From assembly GCA_015057525.1 (NCBI GenBank), contig SVEE01000006.1:1-64000 (forward strand): DNA of 64,000 bases, given 5' to 3'. Below are positions 61,799 through 64,000 of this stretch, one piece after another; position 1 is the first letter of the stretch, and the number at the start of each line of letters is the position of its first letter. This DNA comes from Lachnospiraceae bacterium (lineage in GTDB: Bacteria > Bacillota > Clostridia > Lachnospirales > Lachnospiraceae). The position numbers were made by a program, and so were the translations under genes. The notes under the pieces are model-generated. The model did no database searches and was not told where the DNA came from. It saw only the letters and a list, made by a program, of their open reading frames with translations.

Positions 61799-62872
61799 TT
61801 AGAATGGAATATTAGATTTCTTCCACTCACCGCTTGTTTTAGCCGCAGCCACTAAATTAATTATAGAAACAACAAATGCTATCACGGCAAAAAGCAAAAT
61901 ACAATCATATACTCCAAATGTACCGCTTGCTTCAGCAATATTTATCTCCTCAACAGATAAATCTGATTCATCATAAACTTCTTTTACAGATATATCAAAC
62001 ACAAGCTTCAAAAAAGCCATAACAATTGTTCCGCCTAAGCTAGCCAACATAGCAAAAACAGGACATACCACATTAGGTCTCTTAGTTTTATTAACACTTG
62101 TAACAAAGCCCACAACAGCTAATATCAAAACTATAACAAAAGCTACAATAATTAATATTGTAAATGTACCCAGTACTCCTGATATTTCAGGACTAGCCTC
62201 ATATGCTTCCTCTGCCGCATCCTTCCAAATATTCTTAGTTCCCACATCTCCCCAGTAATTCATATAAATATGATATACAGGATCAGAATTAAATACAGCA
62301 GCAAAAATTATTGTAAGCAAAGCGAATGTACCTGTTAAAATCGAAAAAATCTTAAGCATTGTATTATTTACTGCAACTGGTGCTCTCATACCGCCAAAAC
62401 CCATCTGTGGTTGCGCCATTGCCGGCTGACCATATCTCATCTGTGGTTGTGCCATCACAGGTTGGCCATAGTTCATCTGCGGTTGCGCCATCCCTGGCTG
62501 ACCATAGTTCATCTGCGCAGGAGCCATTCCCATCTGAGAACTTGGTGCTCTCTCTGTAAATTCTAATGGCTGACCAGAAGAAGTACCCATTCCATTTTCA
62601 GGAAGGAAGACTGTTCTTGAATCATCGCCAATTGCTGTTTCATAATTCTCTGGTATTAAGACTGTTTTAGAGTCATCGCCAACCGCTGATTCATAATTTC
62701 CTGGTATTAAAATAGTTCTTGAATCATCACCTAATCTTTCATGTTCCTGAGGGGTCTGATGATTAATAACCTGCTCAGGTGCTACATTTGAGAAAGATTC
62801 TGCACTAGCTCCACAAACCGGACAATATTCCATTCCGTCAGGAGAAATATTTCCACATATTGGACAATTCAT
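61799..62872 (-). CDS. Zinc-ribbon protein with GDDS-R/K-T repeats, MAQPQ repeats and four membrane helices
   Basis: A 357-residue protein in four parts: a zinc ribbon (CPICG...CPVCG, residues 3-22); three repeats with GDDSRTILI, GDDSKTVLI and GDDSRTVFL (about 48-93); Met/Gln/Pro/Gly repeats (about 110-158); and four hydrophobic segments (170-350). The Thr of each GDDS unit has Ile or Leu at +3, the pThr-x-x-Ile/Leu type of FHA-domain ligands. Function unknown. GAGGTGT precedes the ATG. Confidence 0.7.
   Translation of the reverse strand: MNCPICGNISPDGMEYCPVCGASAESFSNVAPEQVINHQTPQEHERLGDDSRTILIPGNYESAVGDDSKTVLIPENYETAIGDDSRTVFLPENGMGTSSGQPLEFTERAPSSQMGMAPAQMNYGQPGMAQPQMNYGQPVMAQPQMRYGQPAMAQPQMGFGGMRAPVAVNNTMLKIFSILTGTFALLTIIFAAVFNSDPVYHIYMNYWGDVGTKNIWKDAAEEAYEASPEISGVLGTFTILIIVAFVIVLILAVVGFVTSVNKTKRPNVVCPVFAMLASLGGTIVMAFLKLVFDISVKEVYDESDLSVEEINIAEASGTFGVYDCILLFAVIAFVVSIINLVAAAKTSGEWKKSNIPF
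62376..62530 (-). repeat. Coding repeat (MAQPQMNYGQP units)
   Basis: About four tandem units of 11 to 16 residues with similar DNA sequence encode Met-Ala-Gln-Pro-Gln-Met-Asn-Tyr-Gly-Gln-Pro. The opposite strand contains an open shadow frame that is not a gene. Confidence 0.75.
62590..62740 (-). repeat. Coding repeat (GDDS-R/K-T units)
   Basis: Three units of about 17 codons encode GDDSRTILIPGNYESAV and variants. The DNA is similar between units, so they arose by duplication. Confidence 0.75.
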
Positions 62873-62945
62873 AAATTACACCTCTTTCTTATAATTCATA
62901 TAAATTAATTTAACTATAGTACACTATATCACAACTAAAAAACAA

Positions 62946-63827
62946 TTACGACATAAAATCAAAAATTGAAAGCTGAGTACCTGTAGTTTTATTTTTGTAC
63001 TCTCTCATATATCTGAACAACTCTTCTCTGTCATAAACTATTCCATGTTCCTTACAGGTGTCAGTAACTATTCTAGTTAGTTCTTGATTATTAGGACTAT
63101 TTACTTCGTAAGCATCTCCATAGGTTTCAATGTACTTTTCCTTCATGCCTGGGAACTTCTTATCCAATTGCTCATAGAAATATTCTCTATTTCCATCTCT
63201 AAGGGTAAGTCCTGCACCAAAATACATAATTCCGTACACTCCTGCCTTAACACAATAATCAAGCAACCCTCTTATATTTTCTTCTGTATCGTTAATAAAC
63301 GGCAAGATAGGTGATATCCACACAATAGTAGGTATCCCTTTCTCCTTCATAGCCATGAGAACCTCGAATCTCTCTTTTGTAGTACATACACCTGGTTCTA
63401 TAACTTTACAAAGTTCTTCATCATAAGTAGTCAATGTCATAGCCACGACGCACTTTGTTTTTTTGTTGATTTTCTCCAGAATGTCTATATCCCTCATAAT
63501 TAAATTTGACTTAGTCTGAATCACCAGACCAAAATCGAATCTTTCTATTTGATTGAGACATCTTCTTGTTATCTGAAGTTCTTCTTCAATTGGCACATAT
63601 GGGTCTGTCATAGAACCTGTTGAAATCATACTCTTTGTTCTCTTTCTCTTGAGAGTATGCTCCAAAATATCCTCGGCTCTTGCCTTAATTTCAATATCCT
63701 CAAAATCATGATTCATACGGTAGCATTTACTTCTGGAATCACAGTAAATACATCCATGAGTACAGCCTCTATACAAATTCATTCCATTTTGAGGAGATAA
63801 TATTGCTTTTACCTCTTTGTAATGCAT
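62946..63827 (-). CDS. Radical SAM protein (SPL-family-like)
   Basis: A 293-residue radical SAM enzyme. The [4Fe-4S] motif is Cys22-x3-Cys26-x2-Cys29 in NLYRGCTHGCIYCDSRS. The rest (SMTDPYVPIEEELQITRRCL, VIQTKSNLIMRDIDIL, WISPILPFINDTEENIRGLLD) resembles the spore-photoproduct-lyase-related radical SAM group of unknown substrate (Rv2578c-like). It should cleave SAM to make a 5'-deoxyadenosyl radical. It follows the truncated gene at the right edge. Confidence 0.85.
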   Translation of the reverse strand: MHYKEVKAILSPQNGMNLYRGCTHGCIYCDSRSKCYRMNHDFEDIEIKARAEDILEHTLKRKRTKSMISTGSMTDPYVPIEEELQITRRCLNQIERFDFGLVIQTKSNLIMRDIDILEKINKKTKCVVAMTLTTYDEELCKVIEPGVCTTKERFEVLMAMKEKGIPTIVWISPILPFINDTEENIRGLLDYCVKAGVYGIMYFGAGLTLRDGNREYFYEQLDKKFPGMKEKYIETYGDAYEVNSPNNQELTRIVTDTCKEHGIVYDREELFRYMREYKNKTTGTQLSIFDFMS

Positions 63828-63842
63828 ATGCTCCGTCCTTTT

Positions 63843-64000
63843 CTAGATAAAGTCGAAACTTACCTGTTCAAATTCTAAATCCTTATACTCCAACTCTTCC
63901 TGGTCAACCTTGCTTGTATAATCAGTAACAACAGTAAGCTGTTTTCCCCCTGACATCTGCTGACCAAGTATATAATTCACATCGAATCTTCCTGTTATTG
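63843..64000 (-). CDS. C-terminal end of an unidentified protein (cut by window edge)
   Basis: The last ~52 codons of a minus-strand gene. They read ...ITGRFDVNYILGQQMSGG, then KQLTVVTDYTSKVDQEELEYKDLEFEQVSFDFI and TAG at 63845. The start lies beyond 64000. No family was recognised from this short, acidic tail. The stop is 16 bp before the start of the radical SAM gene, so they are co-transcribed. Confidence 0.6.
   Translation of the reverse strand, partial: ITGRFDVNYILGQQMSGGKQLTVVTDYTSKVDQEELEYKDLEFEQVSFDFI

Noticed and set aside
62359-62559. Plus-strand open frame with repeats
   Set aside because: It is the antisense of the MAQPQMNYGQP repeat of the zinc-ribbon gene.

Overview
The window is AT-rich, low-GC Gram-positive DNA. 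Its gene families point to an anaerobic member of the Clostridia, most likely Lachnospiraceae. The signs are strong AGGAGG-type ribosome sites before nearly every gene, a T-box leader on leuA, the sporulation-associated genes yyaC and cotJABC, MurT/GatD-type genes, CvpA, many zinc-ribbon membrane proteins and FliD-like proteins. Genus and species cannot be fixed from the sequence. The left edge is the first ~34 nt of a 16S rRNA gene on the minus strand.

Layout, left to right. 1-7 kb: rRNA leader and promoter; a LysM / DUF5711-type / CvpA membrane operon; yyaC; a coiled-coil membrane protein; a degenerate HD-GYP protein. 7-16 kb: leuA behind a leucine T-box, ung, a histidine phosphatase, an LPG-synthase-type membrane protein, an MBL-fold hydrolase, the cotJA-cotJB-cotJC coat operon and an EAL cyclic-di-GMP phosphodiesterase. 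16-27 kb: Na+/solute symporter, acyl-CoA ligase, an SbcD-like nuclease with membrane segments, two glycosyltransferases, ilvE, DUF1294, ridA, cvfB and tRNA-Gln(CUG). 27-30 kb: a set of zinc-ribbon, SPFH, TM2 and DUF4234 envelope proteins with Pro/Gly/Gln repeats, then tRNA-Arg(ACG). 30-32 kb: a free-standing acyl carrier protein, a possibly C39/BtrH-like protein and an Sfp-type phosphopantetheinyl transferase. 32-34.5 kb: rpmG-secE-nusG-rplK-rplA with a clear promoter. 34.7-38 kb: two orphan FliD-like proteins flanking an RsuA-type pseudouridine synthase. 38-47 kb: a MacAB-type efflux locus (lipoprotein, two ATPases, FtsX permease, two lipoprotein adaptors, one a tandem fusion). 47-52 kb: flippase, alanine/ornithine racemase-like protein, a 330-bp inverted repeat, and a divergent MurT/GatD pair. 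52.5-64 kb: two-component system with a third overlapping gene, the MoxR-DUF58-transglutaminase set, malic enzyme, two related four-helix membrane proteins, a radical SAM protein and a gene cut by the right edge.

Most of the window is housekeeping and envelope biology. The items most worth following are the long inverted repeat at 49736-50065, the ACP/C39-like/PPTase trio, the MurT/GatD pair that lacks conserved catalytic residues, the orphan FliD-like proteins, the zinc-ribbon/SPFH cluster, the membrane-anchored SbcD-like protein, and the zinc-ribbon protein with three candidate phosphothreonine docking repeats. No complete insertion sequence, prophage or CRISPR array was seen.
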